The position numbers were made by a program, and so were the translations under genes. A stretch of DNA of 64,000 nucleotides from Spirilliplanes yamanashiensis (lineage in GTDB: Bacteria > Actinomycetota > Actinomycetes > Mycobacteriales > Micromonosporaceae): the NCBI RefSeq assembly GCF_016863475.1, contig NZ_BOOY01000043.1, positions 1 to 64,000 on the forward strand, given 5' to 3'. Under the pieces are notes generated by a model. That model was not told the origin of the DNA. It did not search any database and was given only the letters and a program-made list of their open reading frames with translations. The stretch's first letter is position 1; the number at the start of each line of letters is the position of its first letter. Positions 1 to 8,549 of this stretch are shown here, in pieces.

Positions 1-11
1 CCTCGGACGGG

Positions 12-1097
12 TCACCACCGCAGCAGGGCCGCCACACCGCCCGCCGCCGCGAGCGCCGCGGCCGGCAGGACGGTCACCTCGCCGCCCTGCCGGTAGGTCT
101 GCACGACGAGCCGGTGGGACAGGTCGGCGACGCCCAGCGCGGGCGACGGCGGCGTCTCGTGCGCGGGCCACAGGCGACCGTCGGCGGTGCGCCAGCCCGG
201 CCAGCGCGTGGCGTCGTCCAGCAGCAGGTGCCGGACACGGCCGGCGGCGAGGGCCCCGGTCACGTCGGCGATGCCGTACGCGCCGGCGCCACCGGCCAGT
301 GCGGCATCGCGTGCCTGGCCGGCCAGGGCGGCGTCCTCCCGGCGCCGGGCGTCGGTCAGCTCGCCGGCGACCAGCGCCGCGACGGCGTCGGCCGAGATCC
401 CGTCGGCGGCGACGTGCGTGGCGCGCACCACCCCGGGGTCGGCGCCGCCGGGCAGTCCACCGGCCAGGGCCGCCACCAGCTCCGCGTCGCCGGTGACCAC
501 GAGGTGACGCCAGTGGCGCTCGGCCGCCGTCGTCGCGAGGTGCGCCCCGGCGCCGCGCAGGAAGTGGTGGACGTGCTCGGCGACGCGCCGCAGGCGCACG
601 TCCTGCTGCACACCGTCGCGCAGCCCGTCGTACCGGCCCGGGGCGGTGTAGCGGGTGGTGCCGACGTCCCGGGCCAGGCCGAGCCGCACCTCCACGACCC
701 GGATGCCGTGCGCCGCCACGGCCGCGATGCCGGCCGGGCGCCCGGCGCTGTGCGCCGCGACCAGCGGCCGCAGGTGCGCGATGTCGTCCACCGCGGCGGC
801 CGTGGTCAGCGGGAGCTGGGTGAAGGCGACGAGCAGGCCGGGCCGGCTCAGCGGCGCGAAGACGGCGCGGCCCCGGCCCGGCAGCGCGGGGTCCAGCAGG
901 CGGTCGAAGACCGGCCTGAGGTCCCGCACCCGCTCCCGTACCTCCGTCCGCCCCGTCAGGTCGCCCAGCTGCTGGTCCACGGCCAGCCGCGCGGCGTCCG
1001 CCGCGCCCGGCCGGACGGTCAGGTAGGCGGACAGGACGCCGAGGTCGTCGGACAGGGTCGCGACGGCCTGCGGCCGGTCAACGCGTCGCGTCGTCAC
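12..1097 (-). CDS. baeRF/VLRF1-type peptide-release-factor-like protein
   Basis: A 361-aa protein resembling actinobacterial eRF1-fold proteins (Rv2629/Vms1-like, baeRF families), which may act as peptidyl-tRNA hydrolases or ribosome-rescue factors. I base this on the overall pattern: a pseudo-Sm-like N-terminal half, the central segment RHWRHLVVTGDAELVAAL, a charged helix with RRREDAAL, then a segment ending VRHLLLDDATRW, and the C-terminus GGVAALLRW. The GTG start at 1097 has AGGAG seven bases upstream. It overlaps the end of the preceding 87-aa gene by 20 bases, so the two are probably co-translated. The family call is by pattern memory; the catalytic role is inferred. Confidence 0.65.
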   Translation of the reverse strand: MTTRRVDRPQAVATLSDDLGVLSAYLTVRPGAADAARLAVDQQLGDLTGRTEVRERVRDLRPVFDRLLDPALPGRGRAVFAPLSRPGLLVAFTQLPLTTAAAVDDIAHLRPLVAAHSAGRPAGIAAVAAHGIRVVEVRLGLARDVGTTRYTAPGRYDGLRDGVQQDVRLRRVAEHVHHFLRGAGAHLATTAAERHWRHLVVTGDAELVAALAGGLPGGADPGVVRATHVAADGISADAVAALVAGELTDARRREDAALAGQARDAALAGGAGAYGIADVTGALAAGRVRHLLLDDATRWPGWRTADGRLWPAHETPPSPALGVADLSHRLVVQTYRQGGEVTVLPAAALAAAGGVAALLRW

Positions 1098-1341
1098 GGC
1101 GGTGGCTCCTCCACTGTCGGATGTCGCCCACCGGCACGACGGAGCGGTACGCGCCCTGCACGACGGCGCCGTCCCGGTCACCGGCCAGGCCGGTCGTCCC
1201 GGCGGTCCGCGCCGCGACCGGCTCCCGGCCGAACCCCAGGGCCCGCGCCAGCACGACGCCGACGGCAGGGGCTCCGGCCACACCGGCGACCACGGTCCGG
1301 GGCGGTTCACCGGCCGTCCGTTGCCGGAAAAGGTGGGCCAT
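1078..1341 (-). CDS. Small conserved-looking protein of unknown function (87 aa)
   Basis: An 87-aa ORF starting MAHLFRQRT. The ATG at 1341 is preceded by an excellent GGGAGG ribosome site with about seven bases of spacing, the main reason to believe it. It has one moderately hydrophobic stretch (TVVAGVAGAPAVGVVLARALG, a possible single membrane helix) and an Arg-rich C-terminus. It overlaps the start of the downstream baeRF-like gene by 20 bases, suggesting translational coupling. I recognise no family. It may be a small partner of the release-factor-like protein. Confidence 0.5.
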   Translation of the reverse strand: MAHLFRQRTAGEPPRTVVAGVAGAPAVGVVLARALGFGREPVAARTAGTTGLAGDRDGAVVQGAYRSVVPVGDIRQWRSHRRDDATR

Positions 1342-1513
1342 GGCACACCTCCCACGCAGTGCCACACCGTCAGTCGACCGCGCCGATCGCGCCCGCGCCA
1401 GGGCCGATCGACCTGAGCCGGCGCCCGGCGCCGTAAGCCGGGCCGGAGGACCCTGGCGGACGGCGCCGCCGTGGACCAAGACTGGCCTCGAGGCGAAGAC
1501 GGAGGTGAGCACC

Positions 1514-1885
1514 GTGGCACACACCGAGGCGCGGCCCGTGGTGCACTGGGAGATCGGCGGGCGGGACCTGACCACGCTGGGCGCGTTCTACCAGCAGGCA
1601 TTCGGCTGGGCCATCGAGGACGCCGGCCCCCACTACCGCACGGTGCGGGCGGCCGACGGCGGTCTGGGCGGCGGCCTCATGCACGCTCACGACCAGATGC
1701 CGCCGTACGTGACGATCTACGTGCAGGTCGACGACCTGTCCGCGATGCTGCGGACGATCGGGGAGCTGGGCGGGACCACGCTGGTGCCGCCGACACCCAT
1801 CAACGACCAGGCGTCGTTCGCCCTGTTCACGGACCCGGAGGGCAACGTGATCGGGCTGCTCCAGGCCGCCGGCCCGATCCGCTGA
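1514..1885 (+). CDS. Glyoxalase/bleomycin-resistance (VOC) family protein
   Basis: A 123-aa single VOC-fold protein. Typical signatures are the opening PVVHWEIGGRDLTTLGAFYQQAF, a beta segment YVTIYVQVDDL near the middle, and the C-terminal FALFTDPEGNVIGLLQ, in which the last Glu region is the usual metal-ligand edge in glyoxalase-type members. GGAGG at 1501-1505 supports the GTG at 1514; an upstream GTG at 1505 is also in frame but lies on the ribosome site. The gene is divergent from the 87-aa/baeRF pair. Substrate cannot be told from sequence; many family members bind metals or antibiotics or act as lyases. Confidence 0.85.
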   Translation: MAHTEARPVVHWEIGGRDLTTLGAFYQQAFGWAIEDAGPHYRTVRAADGGLGGGLMHAHDQMPPYVTIYVQVDDLSAMLRTIGELGGTTLVPPTPINDQASFALFTDPEGNVIGLLQAAGPIR

Positions 1886-2045
1886 GCACCGCCGGCCGGC
1901 CGGCGGCCAGACGTGGGGCCGGGACTTTCGGCCCTGCCGTGGCCCCGGCGGGCAGCGGGACGCTGTGTCCGGACGCCCGCCGGCGGCCCCGGCCGGACCG
2001 GGAACGGCGGCGCGGCGGACGTCGGTCACACCCTGGGAGGTCACC

Positions 2046-2237
2046 ATGCAGGCACAGGTAGGCGACCGGCTGGTCAGCAACGGACTGCATGTCGGCGACG
2101 TCAAGCGCGTCGGCGTCATCACCGCGCTGCGCCACCCGGACGGCACCCCACCGTACGAGGTCCGCTGGCTCGACAACGGACACACCGCGCTCGTCTTCCC
2201 CGGCCCGGAGTCGCACATCGAACCAGCTCCCGCCTGA
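2046..2237 (+). CDS. DUF1918 domain protein
   Basis: A 63-aa protein matching the DUF1918 pattern: MQAQVGDRLVSNG at the N-terminus, then GVITALRHPDG..PYEVRWLDNGHTALVFPGPESHIEP. This is a small SH3-like barrel found almost only in actinobacteria, function unknown. The ATG has GGGAGG five bases upstream. It is followed by a strong hairpin at 2262-2287 shared with the convergent 2TM gene. Codon use is like its neighbours. Confidence 0.9.
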   Translation: MQAQVGDRLVSNGLHVGDVKRVGVITALRHPDGTPPYEVRWLDNGHTALVFPGPESHIEPAPA

Positions 2238-2261
2238 CAGCACAGCCGCGGCCAGGCACCA

Positions 2262-2287
2262 GGACCCGCGCACAGAGGCGCGGGTCC
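2262..2287. terminator. Hairpin terminator between convergent genes
   Basis: A perfect 10-bp stem (GGACCCGCGC / GCGCGGGTCC) with a 6-base loop lies between the stops of the DUF1918 gene (plus strand) and the 2TM gene (minus strand). There is no T-tract, as is usual in high-GC actinobacteria. It probably acts in both directions. Confidence 0.65.
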
Positions 2288-2311
2288 CACGGCGCGAGCC
2301 GGCCGGCAGCG

Positions 2312-2584
2312 CTAGTGCCGGGCCAGCCGAGCCATCTCCCGGGCAACCTGGTCCTCGGGCGGATCCGCCGGCGAGTAGACGTCCCAGATGTGGAACGCGA
2401 GCCCGATGCCCCAGCCGAACAGCGGGAACATCGGCCAGTAGAAACCGCCCGGGTTGGTGAGCAGCCAGATCCCGTTGAGGAACAGGTTCACCAGGACAAA
2501 GGCGAGCACGTGCGCCTGCAGGTCACGCTTCTTGCGCAACCGGGTGACGGCCACCTCCCGGAGATCGGCGGCAGGTGTGGTCAT
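2312..2584 (-). CDS. 2TM-domain membrane protein
   Basis: A 90-aa protein with a short charged N-terminus (RLRKKRD) and two hydrophobic segments: about residues 25-43 (LAFVLVNLFLNGIWLLT) and about 48-66 (FYWPMFPLFGWGIGLAFHI). This is the 2TM domain seen alone or fused to histidine kinases and LytTR regulators. The C-terminus is acidic and cytoplasmic. The ATG is preceded by GGAGGAGGGAGGAG. It sits alone, convergent to DUF1918. Function is not known; possibly a membrane scaffold. Confidence 0.8.
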   Translation of the reverse strand: MTTPAADLREVAVTRLRKKRDLQAHVLAFVLVNLFLNGIWLLTNPGGFYWPMFPLFGWGIGLAFHIWDVYSPADPPEDQVAREMARLARH

Positions 2585-2704
2585 GACTCCTCCCTCCTCC
2601 ACCCCGATTGTGCGGCGCACGGCACCGCCCCCGGCACGGCCGAAGGACCCCTGCGCGCCGCTGACCGCCCCCACCCGCACCCCCGCCGCCGGATCGGCCG
2701 GAGG

Positions 2705-2842
2705 GTCGACGGGCAGGACCTCTGGCGCGCGGCCGGCCTGCATGTGGCGCCGGCGAAAGACGCCAACGGCGCGAACCGGACACCGGTCATCGATGCGAAC
2801 TGGATCGTCGTGTCCCAGGATCCGAAGGACAGCGACGACTGA
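2705..2842 (+). pseudogene. Remnant of a PASTA-like domain protein
   Basis: The open frame reads VDGQDLWRAAGLHVAPAKD, followed by NRTPVIDANWIVVSQDP and a short acidic tail. This matches the second half of a PASTA-type repeat (V.GQDL..A...L, then N..V...NW.VVSQ.P), as found in small actinobacterial lipoproteins. No start codon or signal peptide lies in frame upstream, and the helix between DL and AAGL is shorter than in intact domains. I read it as the 3' fragment of a decayed gene. Confidence 0.4.
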
Positions 2843-2910
2843 CCGGCCTCCCCGGCTCACGCCATCGGCTCGTGCGCGAGCGACGTCAGGACCCGTCCTG
2901 AGCGTCCTGG

Positions 2911-3321
2911 TCAGGTGCCCGCACCGGCCTGACGACCACCCGGGCGTTCGGACGCCCCGGTCCGCGGGCTGGGGAGGTTCACGACCTGGACCCGGCTGGT
3001 GGCCTGCACCCGGCCGTCGCGCAGGGCGAACACCACGACGACGAACCGGCCCTCGTCGCCGAAGGTCCACGGCGCCGATGTGGTGGATCCGGCCCAGGTG
3101 CCCAGCGGCCGCCCGGTGTCCTCGGCCCGGACCACCAGCTGATAGCTGGTGGCACCGGCGTAGCTGTTCCAGGTCACCGTGCCGGCGGGCCGGAGGCCGA
3201 CGCCTGTCACCCACGCGTCCTCACCGCCGCCGCCGGGCGGGCAGCCGGCGAGCAGGGGGAGCAGCAGGGACGCGGCGACGCCGGTGCCGATGCGCCGGCG
3301 TGTCAGTGCGTGTCGAGCCAT
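2911..3321 (-). CDS. Putative lipoprotein with Ig/FnIII-like domain
   Basis: A 136-aa protein. The N-terminus has an Arg-rich n-region, a hydrophobic core (GVAASLLLPLL) and the lipobox LLAGC, so it is probably a lipoprotein anchored at Cys about 27. The rest is beta-rich: TVTWNSYAGATSYQLVVRAED and GRFVVVVFALRDG look like strands of a fibronectin-III-like fold. The ATG at 3321 overlaps the end of the upstream 1115-aa gene by 19 bases, so the two form one operon. Function unknown; probably an extracytoplasmic partner of the large protein. Confidence 0.6.
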   Translation of the reverse strand: MARHALTRRRIGTGVAASLLLPLLAGCPPGGGGEDAWVTGVGLRPAGTVTWNSYAGATSYQLVVRAEDTGRPLGTWAGSTTSAPWTFGDEGRFVVVVFALRDGRVQATSRVQVVNLPSPRTGASERPGGRQAGAGT

Positions 3322-6300
3322 TGCTCCGCCCCCGATCCTTGCGCTCCGAGAACCCGCGCCAACACGTCCGCGGCGACGGCGGCGCGCGTCATGTCCTGCC
3401 GTTGGGCGGTGTCGGCGGTCTGCCACGCCGCCTCCGTCTGCTGCTGCCGGATGGTGGCGCCCTGCTGCGCGGCCACGGCGAGCCGGGCGACGGCGGCCGG
3501 GTCCAGGTCGGGCGCGGCCAGCAACGCGGCCAGAGCGGCGTCGACGTCACCGGCGGCCAGGCCGCGTTCGGCGACCCTGACCGGGCTGGCTTCCTCCTGT
3601 GCCCGCTGGACCGCCGCGACGGCCAGGTCGAGCTTGGTCACGGTGGCGTCGACGACGGGCACCGATTCGCGCACGTCGCCGGCGGCGGCCGCGGCGTAGT
3701 AGCTGTCCAGCACGGTACGCACCGCGGCGGACCGGGCCGAGGCCTCGGACACCAGGCCGGCCACCCGGTACGTGGTGTCCTCCGGCGCCGCCGGCGTGGT
3801 CAGCACTGCGGAGAACTGATGCACGCCGGTCTCCGTGTACAACTGGTTGCTGCCGGTGATCACACTGGCCAGCAGGTCGCTGCTGCCGAGGGTCCGCGGG
3901 AGCCCGACCGTGCCGTACTCGCGGACCAGCGCGGAGATGCTGGACAGCCGCGCCGTGGTGTCGGCCAGCGTGCCGTGGCGCATGGCGGCCGCCACCGCCT
4001 GATGAGCCTCGGCGCGCATCGCGGCGAGCTCGGCCTGCACCGCGGCGTTCAACGGAGCCATGCGCTTCCTCATCTCGTCGCCGAAGATCAACGTGGAGAG
4101 GATCGCTCCGCTCCCCCAGGCGGTCCTGAGCTTCGACCACGGAACCCGCTCCAGGAACACCACCGGTGGCGTGAGGAGGACGTGGTCCGGTTGCAGCGAC
4201 CACTGATCCAGGCCCGCCACCTGGGGTTCTCCGAGCTGCCTGTAGTCCAGGTGGTAGCTGTTCCACTCCCGCTCGCCGACGCGTTCGTGCACGATCGCCC
4301 CGGGGTAGCCGCGTGCGGTGACGGCGTACCGGGGGAACGGGTCGGACGGCGAGCGGGGCTGCGGGGTGCTGGTGTACGTCAGCTCCTCCCACACCGGCTC
4401 CAGGCGCACGTTCGCGTTCCCCAGCAACCGGTTGGCGGGGTTCCGGTGCTGCAGCACGTGCGCCAGCTGGACGACAGGGCTGTAGAAGTCCGCCGGCACC
4501 GGCTTGGCGATCTCGTAGGTGCTGTTGTGGACCGGGATCGTCCTCGACGAGGGCAGCAGGGCGCGCGGCACCTGGGGCAGCGGTGTGAACAGCCACAGCT
4601 GCTCCTTCGGCATCGTCGGCACCGGCGCGGAGTGCGCCGCGACGACCTCCTGCGCGCCGGTGGAGAGGGCGGTCAGCTCCTGGTCGTAGCGGTCCAGCAG
4701 CGCGGTGAGGAGAACCCTCCCCGCGGGCCCCGACAGGGACGTCACCGTGGCGTTGAGGCCGGTGCCGACCGCGGCGAGGGCTGCGGCCCGGTCGGCGAGC
4801 CCCGGGGCACGGGCCGCGTACCCGGGCCAGGCGCGCACCAGGTCCGCCCAGGCCTGCGCCGCCAACGCCCAGCTGACCGGGTTCGCCGCGGGCCGCCCGG
4901 CCAGGGCCGGCACCCCCAGCAGACGCGGGATGTCCTCGGCCAGATACCGGATGTTCGCACCCGCCGGGAACCGGGCCAGCTCCGCCTCGACCGCCGCCAG
5001 CGCGGCGTCCCGATCGGGCGGGGTCGAAGCCGCGCCGCCGTCCGGGCCGCGCACCGCGGGCGAGGTCGTCGCCTGGTCCGTCGCCGCGGTGAAGAGGCGG
5101 CTCTCGATGTCTACGAACCTCTCATAGCTGAATGCGCTCTGTCCGACCGTGCTGGTGGCCCGGTCCAGGTCCCGGACGACGTCGGCGCGCTGCACCGCGA
5201 CCGCGGTCTCGTACACGCCCCGCTCCACCTGGTTGATCCGGTCCGCCAACGCCAGGACCCGGTCGTGGATCGCGGTGACCCCCGCGCCGACCTGACCCAC
5301 GGCGTTGAGCAGGGCGGTGAATCCGTTGAGCATGTCGTCCTGGATGTCGCCGAGCTTCGCGTCGATCTGATCCAGCCGGCCGTCCATCTCCTCGCGGAAC
5401 TGTCGCAGCTCGTCGCGCAGGGCGGTGAGGGCGCCGAGCACCGGGTCGCCCTGGGTGAGGCCGGTGATGACGGTGACCACCGACATCACGGCGCTGAACA
5501 CGTCGGCGGTCAGCCGCACACCGGACATCAGCCGGGCACCCGCGGTCTGCTGATGGATCTTGTCCAGCAGGTCCAGGGACCTGCTGGCGTCCCGGAACGT
5601 CCCTATCGCCTCGACGACGCGGATCACCGCGGTGCCGCTGGTCTGCAGGACCTGGCCGATCTCCGGCTTCGCCAGGCCGACGATCGACGCGAGGAGACCC
5701 ACGGCGGCCGCGGCGCCCTGCACCCGGGCCTGATACTCCACCGCCTCCGCCGCCTCGATCTGCCGCTTGAGATCCGCGTTGGTCATGTAGGCGAGCAGCG
5801 CATCCTGCTTGTCGCTGATCGACCTGGTGTCTGTGCGGATCTGCCCGGCCACGGTGACCAGATCGGAGAGCCGCCCGCCGACCTCGGCGGCGTACCGGTC
5901 AAGGTTCGCCTTGATCTCCGCGACGTCGCCCTTGAGCAAGCCGAGCTGGTCGAGCTGACGCAGCAACGGACTGCCGGCAATCAACGTCGGCAGGTCCGCG
6001 CGCAGGCTCGGCAGTTCGGCCATCGCACGCTCGGCGGCTTCCAGCAGGGCCGGGTCGTCGCCGGCGAGTGCGTGGAGCAGAGCGAAGCTGTCACCGGAGC
6101 CGTTGACGATGCCGGTGCGGTCGACGGTTGCAGCGACGGAGTCGGCAGCGACCCGGTCCCGCAGGGCGGCGTCGGCCATCGCGGCCGGCTCATCGTAGAG
6201 CCGCAGGTACTCCTCGCCGACCTTCTTCAGCACCTGCAGGGCGGCGGCTCTGCCGGGCAGCGGTATCTCGTCGACGACCGCGGTCAGCAGGTGGACGACC

Positions 6301-6650
6301 TCGTACCGGTCGCGGATCCGCTCCGCCGTCGGGCTGCTCGACACCTTCCTCCAGGCGCTGTCGAACTCCAGCGTCGCCGTGTACAACTCGTGCGGCCCCG
6401 CCGCCGGATGGCTCTGCCGGTACCCGAGCAGGTACATGGTCTTCAGCTCGACGCGTTCCCGGTCGCGCCAATTCGGCAGCGCCTCGACCGCGGCGGCCTG
6501 ATAGGAAAGGGCTGTCAACGCCGCCTGGTTCCCACCGCCACCCCCGGCACGAAGAGCACGAGGATTGGCGAAGGGCTGGAGGAGAACCACCAGGACGAGG
6601 GACAGCGCTGTCACGAAACCGATGAGCAGACGCCGCTTCCGCCCGGTCAT
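3303..6650 (-). CDS. Large membrane-anchored helical protein of unknown function (1115 aa)
   Basis: I recognise no family. The start MTGRKRRLL was chosen over an upstream ATG because the signal-anchor helix (FVTALSLVLVVLLQPF) follows directly. Residues about 50-300 are helical and charged. Hydrophobic segments lie at about 313-327 (AAAVGLLASIVGLA) and about 383-398 (DVFSAVMSVVTVITGL). About 410-475 is heptad-like (REEMDGRLDQIDAKLGDIQDD), a likely coiled coil. About 690-830 has beta-like, Trp/Tyr-rich sequence, and the C-terminal 250 residues are Ala-rich helices. Two hydrophobic helices flanked by long helices recall alpha-helical pore-forming proteins, but that is speculation. A lipoprotein gene follows in the same operon. 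Confidence 0.7.
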   Translation of the reverse strand: MTGRKRRLLIGFVTALSLVLVVLLQPFANPRALRAGGGGGNQAALTALSYQAAAVEALPNWRDRERVELKTMYLLGYRQSHPAAGPHELYTATLEFDSAWRKVSSSPTAERIRDRYEVVHLLTAVVDEIPLPGRAAALQVLKKVGEEYLRLYDEPAAMADAALRDRVAADSVAATVDRTGIVNGSGDSFALLHALAGDDPALLEAAERAMAELPSLRADLPTLIAGSPLLRQLDQLGLLKGDVAEIKANLDRYAAEVGGRLSDLVTVAGQIRTDTRSISDKQDALLAYMTNADLKRQIEAAEAVEYQARVQGAAAAVGLLASIVGLAKPEIGQVLQTSGTAVIRVVEAIGTFRDASRSLDLLDKIHQQTAGARLMSGVRLTADVFSAVMSVVTVITGLTQGDPVLGALTALRDELRQFREEMDGRLDQIDAKLGDIQDDMLNGFTALLNAVGQVGAGVTAIHDRVLALADRINQVERGVYETAVAVQRADVVRDLDRATSTVGQSAFSYERFVDIESRLFTAATDQATTSPAVRGPDGGAASTPPDRDAALAAVEAELARFPAGANIRYLAEDIPRLLGVPALAGRPAANPVSWALAAQAWADLVRAWPGYAARAPGLADRAAALAAVGTGLNATVTSLSGPAGRVLLTALLDRYDQELTALSTGAQEVVAAHSAPVPTMPKEQLWLFTPLPQVPRALLPSSRTIPVHNSTYEIAKPVPADFYSPVVQLAHVLQHRNPANRLLGNANVRLEPVWEELTYTSTPQPRSPSDPFPRYAVTARGYPGAIVHERVGEREWNSYHLDYRQLGEPQVAGLDQWSLQPDHVLLTPPVVFLERVPWSKLRTAWGSGAILSTLIFGDEMRKRMAPLNAAVQAELAAMRAEAHQAVAAAMRHGTLADTTARLSSISALVREYGTVGLPRTLGSSDLLASVITGSNQLYTETGVHQFSAVLTTPAAPEDTTYRVAGLVSEASARSAAVRTVLDSYYAAAAAGDVRESVPVVDATVTKLDLAVAAVQRAQEEASPVRVAERGLAAGDVDAALAALLAAPDLDPAAVARLAVAAQQGATIRQQQTEAAWQTADTAQRQDMTRAAVAADVLARVLGAQGSGAEQWLDTH

Positions 6651-7552
6651 GCCGCACACCTCCCGGCAACGCATCACCTATCACCATGCTGGTTCCGGGA
6701 CGCTCCTCACAGGGCCCAAAGCCCTCGGCCGTGGACCGACAGGGCCACTGCCGCGGTTCGGCAGAAAGATCACGCACCCGGGTCGACTCGCCGGGCCGTC
6801 GGTCGCATTCGGCTGTGGACCGAACACGGCGCGCTCAGCGCAGCGATGCGGGACGCCCGGACGTCCGAAGTGGCCCGGACCGGCGACCGGCGTACACAGG
6901 ACGGACGCGTGCCGCGCGGGAGTCCACTCGCGAGTGACGGAGGTGTCGACGCCCGTACCGGCGAAGGGGTCATCAGCCGTGACCGCCGTCGGGCCCTCGG
7001 TGCCGGTGTTTCGCGGTCCGTGGTGAACCGGCCGACCCGCGGGTGCCCGAACGTCTTGCGGTCGCTGCGGTGCACCGCGACCTCGTGTTCCGCCCACCGG
7101 CGCGCGAAGTCGGCGCCGGCGGCGCGCAGCGTCACGATCAGGCCCGGTGACCTCCAAGCCGCCCACCCGCCGGCCGGCCACGGCGCGGGCGGTGTCTTCC
7201 CCCGGCGCCAGGTCCAGCGGCGGTTCCCCCGGCCCGGCGACTGGAACGCCGCCGGCCGAGGAGGGCACTTCCCGATGCTGGAGGTGCCGCCCATCTTCGT
7301 GACCGAGCGTCGCCATTCCCTGGGCGTCGTCGAGCGGATCTGGTCAGCGGCGGGCAGCAGGAACCGGCTGACAAGCTGGGCTGAGACCTTGAGCGACCGT
7401 GCACCCGAGTACAGCGCGCCCCACTGAGCACTGCGGCCACCGGCCCTCCCCCATTCGGGCCCGCGGTCGGCTGGCTCGGGGGACGCCAACTCGTTCGACC
7501 ACCCCCTACCGTCGACCAGCACGCGGACGACGGAGCCGGCGGAGGGACGATC
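6651..7552. other. Intergenic stretch with one gene relic
   Basis: About 900 bases between the large-protein gene and the next plus-strand gene. Long open frames exist on both strands, but only the MmyB-like fragment at 7016-7141 resembles protein. The rest is Pro/Arg-rich read-through typical of non-coding GC-rich DNA. Promoters for the flanking divergent genes must lie at the edges. Confidence 0.5.
7016..7141 (-). pseudogene. Fragment of an MmyB-type XRE regulator C-terminal domain
   Basis: The frame reads ADFARRWAEHEVAVHRSD, then RKTFGHPRVGRFTTD. This matches the conserved end of the MmyB-like ligand domain of actinobacterial helix-turn-helix regulators (typically F...W..HDV..HR.G.K.F.HP.VG.L.L). 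The upstream HTH half and the downstream end are not recognisable in any frame, and no start codon fits. It is a relic inside a 900-base stretch with no intact gene. Confidence 0.45.
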
Positions 7553-8497
7553 ATGCCTGGTGATCATGAACCTGTACTGATCGACGACCCGGCCTCCGCG
7601 CCCGAACCCGAGCGGGACACGACCCGGCCCGCCTGGCTGCTCCCGGTCGGCGCGGCGGCCGCCACGCTCGCGGTCGGGGCGGCGCTGGGACTCACCACCC
7701 ACCGGACACCTTCGGAGCCGGCACCGGCCCCGGCGACCGCCGCGGCACGACCGGGAATCCCGCCCACCGGACCGGCCGGGCTGATCGTCAGGGACGGTGA
7801 TCTCGTCGAGGCGAGCGGCCCGGTCGACGACGAGGTCATGTGCTCGCCGGGCCCGGTCCCGGCCATCATCGACCCGCCCTGCACCCCGGGCATCCGGGTG
7901 CCGGGCATCAAACCGACGAGGGGCGCGACCCTGCGCGGCCGGTGGCACCCGAACGGGCTGTCCGACATTCAGCGAATGCCCTACTCGCCTCCGTCGACCG
8001 GCCTGCTCGGGGAGTACACCCTGCCGGACACCCCGCCGTGCGCGGCGCCGGCCGGTGGCTGGTCGCAGAGCGAGGACTGGCTGCACAAGGGCCTCGACGG
8101 ACCGGTCGACGACTACCTGAGCGCCCACGCCGACCAGTTCGCCGAACCGTTCGCGACGCACGTCGGCAACGCCCGCATCCAGGTGGTCAGGGTGGTACGC
8201 GGCGACGTGGACCAGGCCCGGAAGGCGCTGACCGCCATCTACACCGAGAACCTCTGCGTGGTCGCCGCGCCCGGCGGGCACAGCATCGCCGCGGAGGCGA
8301 GGCTGCAGGCCACGACGGGCGAAGCGGTGGGGGCACTGATGGCCGACCGCGCGTCGGGCATCTACACGACCAGCCCGGAGAACGGCAGGATACGGGTGAA
8401 CATGGTCCAGCTGACGCAGCCGCTGTACGACAAGCTCGCCGCGATCGGACTCGACGACCTGATCATCGACCCGTGGATCCGACCGGCCGCCCTGTAG
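7553..8497 (+). CDS. Membrane-anchored secreted-type hypothetical protein (314 aa)
   Basis: The ATG at 7553 follows GGAGGGACGATC. Residues 1-26 are acidic and cytoplasmic, about 28-48 form one membrane helix (LLPVGAAAATLAVGAALGL), a Pro/Ala-rich linker follows, and the remaining 240 residues are probably extracytoplasmic. Cysteines in MCSPGP, PPCTPG, PPCAAP and NLCVVA could pair in disulfides. The C-terminal part (VNMVQLTQPLYDKLAAIGLDDLIIDPWIRP) looks like a compact alpha/beta domain similar in flavour to sporulation or sigma-associated lipoproteins. No family was recognised. It is convergent with the GH9 gene. Confidence 0.75.
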   Translation: MPGDHEPVLIDDPASAPEPERDTTRPAWLLPVGAAAATLAVGAALGLTTHRTPSEPAPAPATAAARPGIPPTGPAGLIVRDGDLVEASGPVDDEVMCSPGPVPAIIDPPCTPGIRVPGIKPTRGATLRGRWHPNGLSDIQRMPYSPPSTGLLGEYTLPDTPPCAAPAGGWSQSEDWLHKGLDGPVDDYLSAHADQFAEPFATHVGNARIQVVRVVRGDVDQARKALTAIYTENLCVVAAPGGHSIAAEARLQATTGEAVGALMADRASGIYTTSPENGRIRVNMVQLTQPLYDKLAAIGLDDLIIDPWIRPAAL

Positions 8498-8520
8498 CAG
8501 TCTGCCGCCTGGTCCGCGGC

Positions 8521-8535
8521 GGCCGGTTCCCGGCC
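8521..8535. terminator. Short hairpin between convergent genes
   Basis: GGCCGG TTC CCGGCC is a perfect 6-bp stem with a 3-base loop in the 52-base gap between the stops of the 314-aa gene and the GH9 gene. It is a plausible weak bidirectional terminator. Confidence 0.3.
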
Positions 8536-8549
8536 TGCCACGCCGTCGG

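Noticed and set aside
2454-7427. A 1657-codon plus-strand open frame
   Set aside because: It is antisense to the 1115-aa gene, is Arg/Gly/His-rich with no domain signature, and reflects high-GC shadow coding.
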